Below are positions 13,499 to 22,285 of a stretch of DNA of 33,389 nucleotides, one piece after another. The stretch comes from Catenibacillus sp964565805 (GTDB lineage Bacteria > Bacillota > Clostridia > Lachnospirales > Lachnospiraceae): contig CAZMGH010000031.1 of the NCBI GenBank assembly GCA_964565805.1, forward strand, positions 1 through 33,389. Direction: 5' to 3'. The position numbers and the translations under genes were made by a program. Under the pieces are notes generated by a model, which worked only from the letters and a program-made list of their open reading frames with translations, was not told where the DNA came from and searched no databases. Each line of letters opens with the position of its first letter. Position 1 is the stretch's first letter.

Positions 13499-14497
13499 AT
13501 GGATAACAGATATGAAAATTATGGAAATCCCTATGGAAGCGCGGATCCCTACGGGAACAGCCAAAATCCTTATGGCGGTTATGATCAAAATGGAAATTAT
13601 AACCAGAATAACGGCTATAATCAAAACGCCGGTTATAATAACTATAACGGTTATTATCAAGGGGGATTTTATAATCCCGGCGGATTTGTTACACCTCCCG
13701 CAGCAGCGACAGAGGCCATAAGGGAAAGCGGCAAGTCCTTCCCGTTTTTATTTGGGACCATATGCTGCACTTTGGCCCTGATCCTGACCGTAGTAACCGC
13801 TTTGTTTAACAGTATGGGCGGTTCAGATCTGTACGATTTTGGCGATCAGGTAAACTGGATTGCAGACTGGAGCTTTGGGGGAAGTCTGATCGGATCCATT
13901 CCCATGCTGATCATGGTCATTGGTATGTGGCTCTTTCTGGCAGCCTGTGCCAGCAAAAATCCGGTGCCATCCACGGCTGGTATTACTATGGTACGGGGCG
14001 CCATTATTACGTATATTGTGATCTTATCTATTGTGCTGGGGCTAGTGGTGATCGTCTCCGCTGTTGTTATTTTTGCCGGCGTAATGGCAGGCGCTTCCGC
14101 GAATTACAGTTATCAAGGCTTTGCGTATCAAGAAGTGCTTCAGGCAAGCATGGCCGTCGCTTTGGTAATCGTTATTGCTGTTATTGCGATTTTGATCCTT
14201 TGTTTGATCTACTATACAAAGATGCTTAAGACCACAAAGGTGATCCGGAATATTTTAAGGACCGGGCGGATTACAGAAAACATATCCATGTTCCATATTG
14301 TGTTTAATTTTATTGTGATCGTGTTTAATGTGATCAGTATTATTTTTTCATTAGTTACTGCCCGGTATGTGTCAAGCGCCATTCCGACAGTGATCCAGAC
14401 CTTGCTGTCTATGATCGCGTGTATTTCGATTACAGTCACGCTGATCATGCTCCGGAGCAGACTCCGCGAGCTTATGATGAACGGCTTAGTTCGCTGA
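13499..14497 (+). CDS. membrane protein with an Asn/Tyr/Gly-rich N-terminal tail
   Basis: A 332-residue protein of unknown function. The first 65 or so residues are low-complexity and rich in Asn, Tyr, Gly and Gln (for example NGNYNQNNGYNQNAGYN), with no signal peptide. The rest contains about six hydrophobic segments, including PFLFGTICCTLALILTVV, MLIMVIGMWLFLAACA, IITYIVILSIVLGLVVIV and VALVIVIAVIAILILCL. I recognise no catalytic motif. AAAGGAG 6 bases before ATG 13499 fixes the start. It sits between hpf and secA with its own promoter. Such disordered Tyr/Asn-rich tails on membrane proteins are common in Lachnospiraceae; a role in envelope scaffolding or secretion is only a guess. Confidence 0.8.
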   Translation: MDNRYENYGNPYGSADPYGNSQNPYGGYDQNGNYNQNNGYNQNAGYNNYNGYYQGGFYNPGGFVTPPAAATEAIRESGKSFPFLFGTICCTLALILTVVTALFNSMGGSDLYDFGDQVNWIADWSFGGSLIGSIPMLIMVIGMWLFLAACASKNPVPSTAGITMVRGAIITYIVILSIVLGLVVIVSAVVIFAGVMAGASANYSYQGFAYQEVLQASMAVALVIVIAVIAILILCLIYYTKMLKTTKVIRNILRTGRITENISMFHIVFNFIVIVFNVISIIFSLVTARYVSSAIPTVIQTLLSMIACISITVTLIMLRSRLRELMMNGLVR

Positions 14498-14553
14498 ATT
14501 GTCTGTTTTTGACGGGAAAAAGCAGATCGCTGCGGCTGGAGCGGAATTTTTAT

Positions 14554-14582
14554 TTGCAAATGCTCTTCACTGGTGCTACAAT
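14554..14582 (+). promoter_or_regulatory. promoter for secA
   Basis: TTGCAA (14554-14559), 17 bases, TACAAT (14577-14582) with an extended -10 TG at 14574-14575. The leader of about 128 bases contains a perfect 7-bp hairpin GATTTCC/GGAAATC (14598-14620) and then a small ORF. Confidence 0.65.
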
Positions 14583-14662
14583 AAGATGAAAAACTCTGAT
14601 TTCCGCAAACTGAGGAAATCTTGATTTGTTGTAAGCGGCATATTTATCCGGAGGCCTTTGGG

Positions 14663-14716
14663 ATGAAACCGTCTGAGGGCAAATTCCGGGAAAACAACAT
14701 GGGAGTGAATGATTGA
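14663..14716 (+). CDS. putative 17-residue leader peptide upstream of secA
   Basis: ATG 14663 has GGAGG (14650-14654) 8 bases upstream, a better site than that of secA itself. The frame runs 17 codons (MKPSEGKFRENNMGVND) and its TGA (14714-14716) directly abuts the secA ATG at 14717. The probable secA ribosome site, GGGAG at 14701-14705, lies inside this frame, so ribosomes translating it would control secA access. That recalls SecM-SecA coupling in E. coli, but the peptide has no SecM similarity that I can see. No export signal is visible. A chance ORF remains possible. Confidence 0.45.
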   Translation: MKPSEGKFRENNMGVND

Positions 14717-17290
14717 ATGAAGTTAATGGAAAAAATCCTGGGGACCCACAGTGAGCGTGAACTTAAGCGTGTGTATCCTCTGGTTGACAAGATTGAAGCG
14801 TTAGGCCCTCAGATGAAAGAGCTGTCTGATGAACAGCTTCGGGGCAAGACGCAGGAATTTAAAGACCGTCTGGAAAAAGGCGAGACACTGGACGATCTTC
14901 TGCCGGAAGCTTTCGCGGTAGTCCGTGAGGCTGCGGACCGTGTCCTTGGCATGCGCCATTACCGGGTACAGCTGATCGGCGGCATCATCCTTCATCAGGG
15001 CCGTATTTCAGAGATGCGTACCGGTGAAGGTAAGACCCTGGTATCTACTTTGCCTGCCTACTTAAATGCTCTGGAAGGCAAGGGCGTCCACATTGTTACT
15101 GTGAATGATTACCTGGCAAAGCGTGACGCTGAGTGGATGGGTTCTGTCCATGAGTTCCTTGGCCTTAGTGTCGGGGTGATCTTAAACAGCATGACCCCGG
15201 AAGAACGGCGGGCTGCCTATGCCTGCGACATTACCTATGCGACAAATAACGAGCTGGGCTTTGATTATTTGAGAGATAACATGGTCATTTACAAGGAGCG
15301 CCTTGTTCAGAGAGATCTTCATTACGCCATTATTGATGAGGTGGACTCTGTATTAATCGATGAGGCCCGTACACCTTTGATCATTTCCGGTCAGAGCGGA
15401 AAGTCTACAGAGCTTTACCGCGTCTGTGATATTCTGGCCCGTCAGCTTGTCCGCGGCGAAGCCAGCGGTGAGATGACAAAAATGGCTGCCATTATGGGCG
15501 AGGAGATTACAGAGACCGGAGATTTTATTGTTAATGAAAAGGACAAGACTGTAAATCTTACAGAAGAAGGCGTCCATAAGGTTGAGAATTTTTTCCGTAT
15601 TGAAAACCTGGCAGATCCGGAAAACCTGGAGATCCAGCACAACATTATCCTGGCTTTAAGAGCGCATAACTTAATGTTCAGAGATAAGGACTATGTGGTT
15701 AAAGATGATGAAGTTCTTATTGTTGATGAGTTTACCGGACGTATCATGCCGGGACGCCGGTATTCCGACGGCCTTCATCAGGCCATTGAGGCAAAGGAAG
15801 GGGTTAAGGTAAAACGGGAAAGCAAGACCCTGGCCACCATTACCTTCCAGAACTTCTTTAACAAGTATAAAAAGAAATGCGGTATGACCGGTACAGCCCT
15901 TACAGAAGAGAAGGAGTTTCGTAATATTTACGGCATGGACGTTATTGAGATCCCTACCAATAAGCCGGTGATCCGGGTAGACCATCACGATGCTGTATAT
16001 AAAACCCATAAAGAAAAGATCAATGCGGTCATTGACGCTATTGTAGAGTGCCATAAAAAGGGCCAGCCGACGCTGGTAGGCACCATTACCATCGAGGCCT
16101 CTGAGGAGATCAGCGCCCTGCTAAAAAAACGTGGGATCCAGCATCAGGTATTAAATGCCAAGTTCCATGAAAAAGAGGCTGAGATCGTTGCCCAGGCCGG
16201 TCAGTACGGGACAGTGACTATTGCCACCAATATGGCCGGACGTGGTACGGATATTAAGTTGGGAGAAGGCGTTGCCGAAGTGGGCGGACTGATGATCATC
16301 GGTACAGAACGTCATGAGTCCCGTCGTATTGATAATCAGCTTCGTGGCCGTGCCGGACGTCAGGGAGACCCGGGGGAATCCCGTTTCTATATTTCCCTGG
16401 AAGACGACCTGATGCGCCTGTTTGGTTCAGAGCGCCTTATGAAGATCTTTAATTCTCTGGGATTTCCTGAAGGGGAGGCCATCGAGCACAAGATGCTTAC
16501 CTCTGCTGTAGAAAAGGCTCAGATGAAGATCGAGTCCAACAACTACGGTATCCGTAAAAACCTGTTGGATTACGATGAGGTCATGAATGAGCAGCGCGAG
16601 ATCATTTACGCGGAGCGTCGGAAAGTTCTGGATGGAGAGAGCATGCGGGGCGTTGTGATCCGCATGATCGGGGATACCGTTAAGGAAGCTGTGGATAAGG
16701 TGATCCATGAATCCACCCCTGTGGAGGAATGGGACCTGGCTGAATTAAACAGCGTTCTTCTGCCCATGATCCCTCTGGAGTCATTGTCTATAGATAAAGA
16801 GGATTACGCAGGCATGACCCGAGATACTTTAACCGGACAGCTTAAGGAAAAGGCTGTGGCCTTATATGAGGCTAAGGAAAAGGAATTTCCGGAGATTGAG
16901 CATTTGCGAGAGTTAGAGCGGGTTGTCCTGCTCCGTGTGATCGACCGTAAGTGGATGGATCATATTGATGATATGGATCAGCTCCGTCAGGGTATCGGAC
17001 TTCAGGCCTTAGGCCAGAGAGATCCCCTGGTTGAATATAAATTTGCCGGATATGATATGTTTGATGAGCTTATCGCCGGTATTTCAAGAGAAACGGCTAC
17101 GGTCCTTATGCATGTGCGTATTGAGCAGAAGGCGGAGCGCGAGGAAGTAGCAAAGGTGACAGGTACCAACAGGGATACATCTGTGGCTAAAGCACCGGTG
17201 CGCCGTGCGGCAGATAAGATTTATCCCAATGACCCGTGTCCATGCGGCAGCGGCAAAAAGTATAAGCAGTGCTGCGGCCGTAATAAATAG
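14717..17290 (+). CDS. secA: preprotein translocase ATPase SecA
   Basis: The 857-residue motor that pushes preproteins through SecYEG. Walker A is GEGKT (103-107) in MRTGEGKTLVST, and the DEAD-like Walker B lies in IIDEVDSVLIDEARTPLI. The second RecA-like fold has NMAGRGTDIKLGEG and the HESRRIDNQLRGRAGRQGD arginine-finger segment. The C-terminus has the SecB/phospholipid-binding zinc motif CPCGSGKKYKQCC. N-terminus MKLMEKILGTHSEREL is family-typical, supporting ATG 14717. The gene lies between a membrane-protein gene and prfB and has its own promoter and leader ORF. Identification is secure. Confidence 0.98.
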   Translation: MKLMEKILGTHSERELKRVYPLVDKIEALGPQMKELSDEQLRGKTQEFKDRLEKGETLDDLLPEAFAVVREAADRVLGMRHYRVQLIGGIILHQGRISEMRTGEGKTLVSTLPAYLNALEGKGVHIVTVNDYLAKRDAEWMGSVHEFLGLSVGVILNSMTPEERRAAYACDITYATNNELGFDYLRDNMVIYKERLVQRDLHYAIIDEVDSVLIDEARTPLIISGQSGKSTELYRVCDILARQLVRGEASGEMTKMAAIMGEEITETGDFIVNEKDKTVNLTEEGVHKVENFFRIENLADPENLEIQHNIILALRAHNLMFRDKDYVVKDDEVLIVDEFTGRIMPGRRYSDGLHQAIEAKEGVKVKRESKTLATITFQNFFNKYKKKCGMTGTALTEEKEFRNIYGMDVIEIPTNKPVIRVDHHDAVYKTHKEKINAVIDAIVECHKKGQPTLVGTITIEASEEISALLKKRGIQHQVLNAKFHEKEAEIVAQAGQYGTVTIATNMAGRGTDIKLGEGVAEVGGLMIIGTERHESRRIDNQLRGRAGRQGDPGESRFYISLEDDLMRLFGSERLMKIFNSLGFPEGEAIEHKMLTSAVEKAQMKIESNNYGIRKNLLDYDEVMNEQREIIYAERRKVLDGESMRGVVIRMIGDTVKEAVDKVIHESTPVEEWDLAELNSVLLPMIPLESLSIDKEDYAGMTRDTLTGQLKEKAVALYEAKEKEFPEIEHLRELERVVLLRVIDRKWMDHIDDMDQLRQGIGLQALGQRDPLVEYKFAGYDMFDELIAGISRETATVLMHVRIEQKAEREEVAKVTGTNRDTSVAKAPVRRAADKIYPNDPCPCGSGKKYKQCCGRNK

Positions 17291-17305
17291 AAAGAGGTGA
17301 TTTTA

Positions 17306-18431
17306 GTGGTTGAATTAGATCAGTATAAATTTACACTGAGCAGCTACGCAAAACCGCTGATTGAAGTGAGGGATTCACTTTAACTTAGCTGCAAAGGAAG
17401 CGCGTATTCAGGAGCTAAATAATATTATGGAGGAGCCTGGTTTTTGGGATAATCCGGAAAAGTCTCAGGAGGCCATGAAGGAGCTTAAAGGCCTTAAGGA
17501 CACGGTTGATTCTTATCAGAAGCTTTCTCAGGCCTATGAAGATGTGGAAACCATGATCGAGATGGGTTATGAGGAAAATGACGAAAGCCTGATCCCGGAG
17601 ATTCAGGAAATGCTGGATTCTTTTGTGGAAGCGTTTGAAGCATTAAAGATTTCCACCCTCCTTTCCGGCGAGTATGACCATAACAACGCGATCCTGACCC
17701 TTCACGCCGGCGCAGGCGGTACAGAGGCCTGCGACTGGACCAGTATGCTGTTCCGTATGTACAGCCGCTGGGCTGAAAAGCACGGCTGCTCTACAGAGGT
17801 GCTGGATTTTCTTGACGGTGAGGAAGCCGGGATCAAGACGATTACGATTCAGATCAATGGCGAAAATGCTTACGGTTATTTAAAGTCTGAAAAAGGTGTT
17901 CACCGTCTGGTGCGTATTTCACCTTTTAATGCCAACGGCAAGCGTCAGACGTCCTTCTCCTCCTGCGATGTTATGCCGGAGATCGAGGAGGATCTGGATG
18001 TGGAGATCAACGAGGACGATCTGCGTATTGATACTTACCGTTCCAGTGGCGCCGGGGGACAGCATGTGAATAAAACATCCTCCGCTATCCGTATCACCCA
18101 CCTGCCTACTGGGATCGTGGTCCAGTGTCAGAATGAGCGCTCTCAGTTCCAGAACAAGGATAAGGCCATGCAGATGCTAAAAGCCAAGCTGTATATGCTT
18201 AAGCAGCAGGAAAATATGGAAATTCTTTCTGGTATTCGAGGCGAGATTTCAGAGAATGGCTTTGGAAGCCAGATCCGCTCTTATGTGATGCAGCCTTATA
18301 AGCTGGTCAAGGATCATCGGACAAATATGGAGATCGCTAATGTAGACAGCGTTATGGACGGAAATATTGACCCATTTATTAACGCTTACTTAAAGTGGAT
18401 CAATACTCAGCCTGCGGATGATGAAAATTAA
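17306..18431 (+). CDS. prfB: peptide chain release factor 2, with programmed +1 frameshift
   Basis: RF2 releases peptides at UGA and UAA. The gene starts at GTG 17306 with AGAGGTGA 5 bases upstream, 15 bases after secA. Zero frame runs 25 codons to CTT (17378-17380) and a stop at 17381-17383. Skipping T17381 continues AAC TTA GCT in the +1 frame (17382-18431), for 374 residues in all, and restores the typical EVRDSL-NLAAKEARI helix. SPF (codon recognition) lies in RISPFNANG and the catalytic GGQ in SGAGGQHVN. The internal stop is UAA, not the usual UGA, and the upstream SD-like stimulator is only GAGGG, 5 bases before CTT. Both should change the autoregulation. Confidence 0.95.
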
Positions 18432-18497
18432 TTTCAGCGAGCTGGCAAGGTCTGCCGGTTTGCCAGGCAGATTGTGAGAAAACGATACAGAAACGCG

Positions 18498-18539
18498 AAA
18501 GCAATCCCTATGCCTTATGGACAGGGGATTGCTTTTTTT
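18498..18539 (+). terminator. terminator after prfB
   Basis: GCAATCCC / GGGATTGC stem (18501-18508 with 18525-18532) followed by an uninterrupted run of seven T. Confidence 0.9.
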
Positions 18540-18601
18540 GAAGACCCGCAAGGGGATACCTCTATGGGGACATGCCCAAGAAAATGGAAAGGAGAATGTT
18601 T

Positions 18602-19240
18602 GTGAATATGCACAAGCTTCTGGAAGAATTTATATCCAGATATTTTAAAAATAAGCTGATGCCCGGGATCCGGGAAAATGCCGCGGTTATGGAAGAAAGA
18701 TACGGCGCCAAAAAGGGCGGAAGTAGCGGAGATTTAGCGTTAGAGCCGGAAAAGGATTATCTCATCAGCTCTTTTGGATTTCAGACAGAATTTATGATGC
18801 GTTATATGCTTCTGGCCTTTGGAGCGGTAAGCGTGCTCCTGTTGCTGATCACTGCCGGGGTAAATTCCGGAGCGCTGCAGGGAGCGGCTATTTTTGGCGT
18901 ATTTTTTGTCCTGTGCCTTTTCCTTTGGGCCATCTGCCGGGGACGCCGGGGTTTTATCGTTTACTCAAAGGATTGGTTCTGGCTGGAACAAGGGAAAAAT
19001 AAAAAAGAATTCTCCATGGGAGATCTGAAGGCTTTGAACGTTTCCGGTCCCCTGACTCTGGTATTTTCCCGGGATGGAGGTAAGGAAGAGGCGGTCCGGG
19101 CGCCTTTAGAAGGCGGCGCCTATGTGGAATTTGCCCGCTTTATTGAAAAAAATTATCCGTCCCTAAAAGCAGCTGTCCCGGAAAATGTGTGGAAAAAAGC
19201 CCTGAAACGTCACGGATCCGCATGGGGAAATCAGATGTAA
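18602..19240 (+). CDS. two-helix membrane protein of unknown function
   Basis: About 212 residues. A basic/acidic N-terminal part (LLEEFISRYFKNKLMPG) precedes two close hydrophobic helices (around FMMRYMLLAFGAVSVLLLLI and GAAIFGVFFVLCLFLWAIC). A C-terminal soluble domain with alternating strands (GFIVYSKDWFWLE, PLTLVFSRDG) resembles the bacterial PH-like/YcxB-type layout, though I cannot confirm the fold. The start is ambiguous: AAAGGAG at 18588-18594 best serves GTG 18602 (7 bases), while ATG 18572, 18584, 18596 and 18608 are in the same frame. It is a stand-alone gene between the prfB terminator and the pheB-hom cluster. Confidence 0.7.
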   Translation: MNMHKLLEEFISRYFKNKLMPGIRENAAVMEERYGAKKGGSSGDLALEPEKDYLISSFGFQTEFMMRYMLLAFGAVSVLLLLITAGVNSGALQGAAIFGVFFVLCLFLWAICRGRRGFIVYSKDWFWLEQGKNKKEFSMGDLKALNVSGPLTLVFSRDGGKEEAVRAPLEGGAYVEFARFIEKNYPSLKAAVPENVWKKALKRHGSAWGNQM

Positions 19241-19291
19241 CTATTCAGCCGGGCCCGGGCATTTACTGCTGTAAGGAATCTTCCTTTGGTG

Positions 19292-19320
19292 TTGCATTTA
19301 TTTCGTAAATATGTTACTAT
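19292..19320 (+). promoter_or_regulatory. promoter for the ACT-protein/hom/lysC cluster
   Basis: TTGCAT (19292-19297), 17 bases, TACTAT (19315-19320). Downstream, CTTTGTT (19321-19327) can pair with AACAAAG in the short leader before the ribosome site. Confidence 0.55.
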
Positions 19321-19370
19321 CTTTGTTGCGAGCACAATTGTATTTGTTACACGAACAAAGGTGGGTAAAC

Positions 19371-19814
19371 ATGAGTGACGATTTTAAATATTATGTGGTA
19401 AAAAAGAAAGCGGTGCCTGAGGTCCTGTTAAAGGTAGTGGAGGCCAAGCGGCTTCTGGATTCGGAAAAAGCGCTGACAGTCCAGGAAGCGACCGAGATGA
19501 CCGGGATCAGCCGCAGTTCTTTTTATAAATATAAAGATGACATTTTTCCGTTCCACGATAATGTACGCGGACGGACAGTAACGCTGATGTTCCAGCTGGA
19601 CGATCAGCCGGGGCTGCTGTCTGAGGTGCTTAATCACATTGCTAGGTGCAAGGCAAACATCCTGACGATCCATCAGGCGATCCCGGTCAATGGCATTGCG
19701 TCTTTGACCTTAAGCATTGATGTGCTTCCTACAACAGGAAATATATCTGCCCTGGTGGAGGAGATTGAGGCGATGGAAGGAATACATTACATTAAAATAT
19801 TATCTAGGGAGTGA
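19371..19814 (+). CDS. ACT domain-containing protein, UPF0735/PheB family
   Basis: A 147-residue protein: an N-terminal helix-turn-helix-like segment (LTVQEATEMTGISRSSFYKYKD) followed by a C-terminal ACT domain (VTLMFQLDDQPGLLSEVLNHI to EAMEGIHYIKIL) that probably binds an amino acid. It matches Bacillus PheB in length and layout; despite the name, family members have no proven chorismate mutase activity. The combination of putative DNA-binding and ACT parts and its place just before hom suggest a regulator of threonine/methionine-branch genes. ATG 19371 is chosen because AAAGGTGGG lies 5 bases upstream; hom starts 4 bases after its stop. Confidence 0.9.
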   Translation: MSDDFKYYVVKKKAVPEVLLKVVEAKRLLDSEKALTVQEATEMTGISRSSFYKYKDDIFPFHDNVRGRTVTLMFQLDDQPGLLSEVLNHIARCKANILTIHQAIPVNGIASLTLSIDVLPTTGNISALVEEIEAMEGIHYIKILSRE

Positions 19815-19818
19815 AACG

Positions 19819-21027
19819 ATGGTAAAGATAGCAGTTTTAGGATACGGTACAGTTGGCAGCGGCGTTGTGGAAGTGTTGACCACAAACCGGGAAAGCATTG
19901 AAAAAAAAGCGGGAGAAGAAATTGATATAAAATATGTGCTGGATTTAAGGGATTTCCCTGGGGATCCGGTTCAGGAGAAGATCGTCCATGACTATCCGAT
20001 CATTTTAGATGATCCTGAGGTCCGGGTTGTTGTGGAGGTTATGGGAGGCATTGAGCCGGCATTTACCTTTGTTAAGCAGGCCCTTATGGCTGGAAAAAAT
20101 GTGGCCACTTCCAACAAGGAGCTGGTGGCTCGTCACGGGGCAGAACTGATTGCTCTTGCCCGGGAAAACAGCGTAAACTTTATGTTTGAGGCCAGCGTAG
20201 GCGGCGGTATTCCGATTATCCGTCCTTTGCTTCAATCGCTTACTGCGGATGAGATCGTGGAAATTTCAGGAATCCTTAACGGAACCACCAATTATATGCT
20301 GACAAAAATGAGCGAGCAGGGTCTGGACTATGATACAGTCTTAAAAAATGCCCAGGATAAAGGCTATGCAGAGCGCAATCCGGCGGCAGATGTAGAAGGC
20401 TCTGATGCCTGCCGTAAGATTGCCATCCTTGCTTCATTAGCTTATGGCCATCAGGTGGATTTTGAAGATATTTATACGGAGGGTATTACTAAGATCACAG
20501 ACACTGATTTTGAATATGCGAAAAAGCTGGGACTGGCCATTAAGCTTCTGGCAGTATGCAAAAAGGCGGAAGAAAAGGTTTTTGCTATGGTTTCACCGGT
20601 CATGATCGGTCAGGATCATCCTTTGTATAATGTCAATAATGTATTTAATGCCATTTTTGTAAAGGGAAATATGCTGGGAGACGCAATGTTTTACGGCAGA
20701 GGCGCAGGAAAGCTTCCCACAGCCAGCGCAGTGGTGGCGGATGTGGTAGAGGAAATCAAACATATCCACACCAATATCCGCATTAACTGGAGCGCGGATA
20801 AACTGGAGCTGACAGATATGAAGGAAGCTTCCCACCGGTTCTTTGTCCGGGTCAGCCAGGATCAGACCACCATGGATCAGGTTGGAGAGCTATTTGGAAA
20901 CGTGGATTTTGTCCAGGTAAAGGACGGAGAGTTGGGCTTTGTAACACCTGAGATGAAGGAAAAGGATTTTGACGCGAAGGCTGACGGATTAAAAGGCATG
21001 ATTACACGAATCCGTGGGGATTTTTAA
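19819..21027 (+). CDS. hom: homoserine dehydrogenase
   Basis: Reduces aspartate semialdehyde to homoserine with NAD(P)H in threonine and methionine synthesis. The 402-residue protein starts with the Rossmann motif VLGYGTVGSGVVE (6-18). The dimer/catalytic centre holds NVATSNKELVARHG, GGGIPIIRPL and NGTTNYMLTKM, then the signature AEADVEG-type segment AERNPAADVEGSDACRK. The final 60 residues form a regulatory ACT-like tail, slightly shorter than in the usual 425-430 residue enzymes. ATG 19819 has GGGAG 7 bases upstream. It lies between the ACT protein and an aPGM-like kinase candidate, followed by lysC. Confidence 0.96.
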   Translation: MVKIAVLGYGTVGSGVVEVLTTNRESIEKKAGEEIDIKYVLDLRDFPGDPVQEKIVHDYPIILDDPEVRVVVEVMGGIEPAFTFVKQALMAGKNVATSNKELVARHGAELIALARENSVNFMFEASVGGGIPIIRPLLQSLTADEIVEISGILNGTTNYMLTKMSEQGLDYDTVLKNAQDKGYAERNPAADVEGSDACRKIAILASLAYGHQVDFEDIYTEGITKITDTDFEYAKKLGLAIKLLAVCKKAEEKVFAMVSPVMIGQDHPLYNVNNVFNAIFVKGNMLGDAMFYGRGAGKLPTASAVVADVVEEIKHIHTNIRINWSADKLELTDMKEASHRFFVRVSQDQTTMDQVGELFGNVDFVQVKDGELGFVTPEMKEKDFDAKADGLKGMITRIRGDF

Positions 21028-21042
21028 AATGGAGGCAGAGGG

Positions 21043-22251
21043 ATGAAATACGTGATCATTTTAGGTGACGGAATGGCGGATGAGCCGGTTTCGGTCCTTG
21101 GAGGAAAGACGCCTTTAGAATATGCGAAAACGCCGGCCATGGATCGGCTGGCAAAAATGTCCCGGATCGGAATGGTCCATACCATTCCGGAAGGGATGCA
21201 GCCGGGAAGCGATACGGCAAACCTGTCTGTTTTAGGCTATGATCCTAAACAGTACTATACCGGACGTTCGCCTCTGGAGGCTTTAAGCATCGGCGTGCCC
21301 CTGGAGGCCACGGACATTGCTCTGCGTGCCAATCTGGTCACATTGACCAAAGATGAAAAAAATTATGAAGACCGAAAGATCCTTGATCACAGCGCCGGAG
21401 AGATTTCCACAGGGGACGCGGCTGTCCTATTGGACGCTGTCCGGGGAGTGTTGGAGGATGATATTTATAAATTTTATACAGGGACCAGCTATCGCCATCT
21501 CATGATCTGGAAGGGAGGGCAGGAAGTCCCTCTGGAGGCTCCCCACGATCATCTGGGGCAGGTGATCAAAGATTTCCTTCCAAAAGAAAAAAAGCTTTAC
21601 GAAATGATGAAAAAGAGCTATGATATTCTGGTCGATCATCCGATGAATATCCAGCGGGAAAAAAGAGGATTAAATCCGGCGAATTCCCTATGGTTTTGGG
21701 GCGCCGGCACACGGCCATCCCTGACTTCTTTTGAGGAAAAGACCGGAAAGCGGGGCGTGATGATCTCCGCGGTGGATTTGTTAAAGGGAATCGCTGTAGG
21801 CGCTTCTATGAAAAATATTTCAGTGGAAGGAGCCAACGGAGGCCTTCATACCAATTATAAAGGAAAGGCAGATGCAGCAGTAAAGGCCCTTGTGGAGGAC
21901 AGCTATGACTTTGCCTACATCCATATTGAAGCGCCGGATGAAATGGGTCATCAGGGCAGCCTGGAACATAAGATCCAGGCCATCGAGGCTATTGACCGGT
22001 TTGTGGTGGACACCGTGGTGAAGGACCTGGATCAGGCCGGAGAGGATTATCGGCTTTTGGTCCTTCCGGACCATCCCACACCCATTCGCCTTCGCACCCA
22101 TACTTCCGATCCGGTGCCTTTTATGCTTTATGACAGCCGCGCGCCCCGTAAGGAAAGCTGGCTTTATAATGAAAGAGAGGCCCGGATGACCCATGACGAT
22201 GTGGCCGCCGGAGACAAGCTCATGGATATTTTATTGGAGACGTCCAAATGA
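21043..22251 (+). CDS. aPGM-like enzyme, probable homoserine kinase
   Basis: A 402-residue alkaline-phosphatase-superfamily protein of the archaeal-type, cofactor-independent phosphoglycerate mutase group. Metal ligands are visible in IILGDGMAD (Asp8), the nucleophile serine in GSDTANLSVLGYDP, and the later VLPDHPTPIRLRTHTSDPVP. A subgroup of this family is known as a proposed homoserine kinase because it clusters with threonine genes. Here it lies between hom and lysC, and no ThrB-type (GHMP) kinase is in the window, so homoserine phosphorylation is a better guess than glycolysis. GGAGG stands 7 bases before the ATG, 15 bases after hom. Confidence 0.88.
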   Translation: MKYVIILGDGMADEPVSVLGGKTPLEYAKTPAMDRLAKMSRIGMVHTIPEGMQPGSDTANLSVLGYDPKQYYTGRSPLEALSIGVPLEATDIALRANLVTLTKDEKNYEDRKILDHSAGEISTGDAAVLLDAVRGVLEDDIYKFYTGTSYRHLMIWKGGQEVPLEAPHDHLGQVIKDFLPKEKKLYEMMKKSYDILVDHPMNIQREKRGLNPANSLWFWGAGTRPSLTSFEEKTGKRGVMISAVDLLKGIAVGASMKNISVEGANGGLHTNYKGKADAAVKALVEDSYDFAYIHIEAPDEMGHQGSLEHKIQAIEAIDRFVVDTVVKDLDQAGEDYRLLVLPDHPTPIRLRTHTSDPVPFMLYDSRAPRKESWLYNEREARMTHDDVAAGDKLMDILLETSK

Positions 22252-22285
22252 TCGCAGGATACTATTATGAGATTTGGAGGCGGAC

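Noticed and set aside
11977..13506. Short plus-strand ORFs across the two dispersed repeats (both containing KRPPCL)
   Set aside because: Their similarity comes from the repeated DNA, they run through terminators, and they have no credible ribosome sites.
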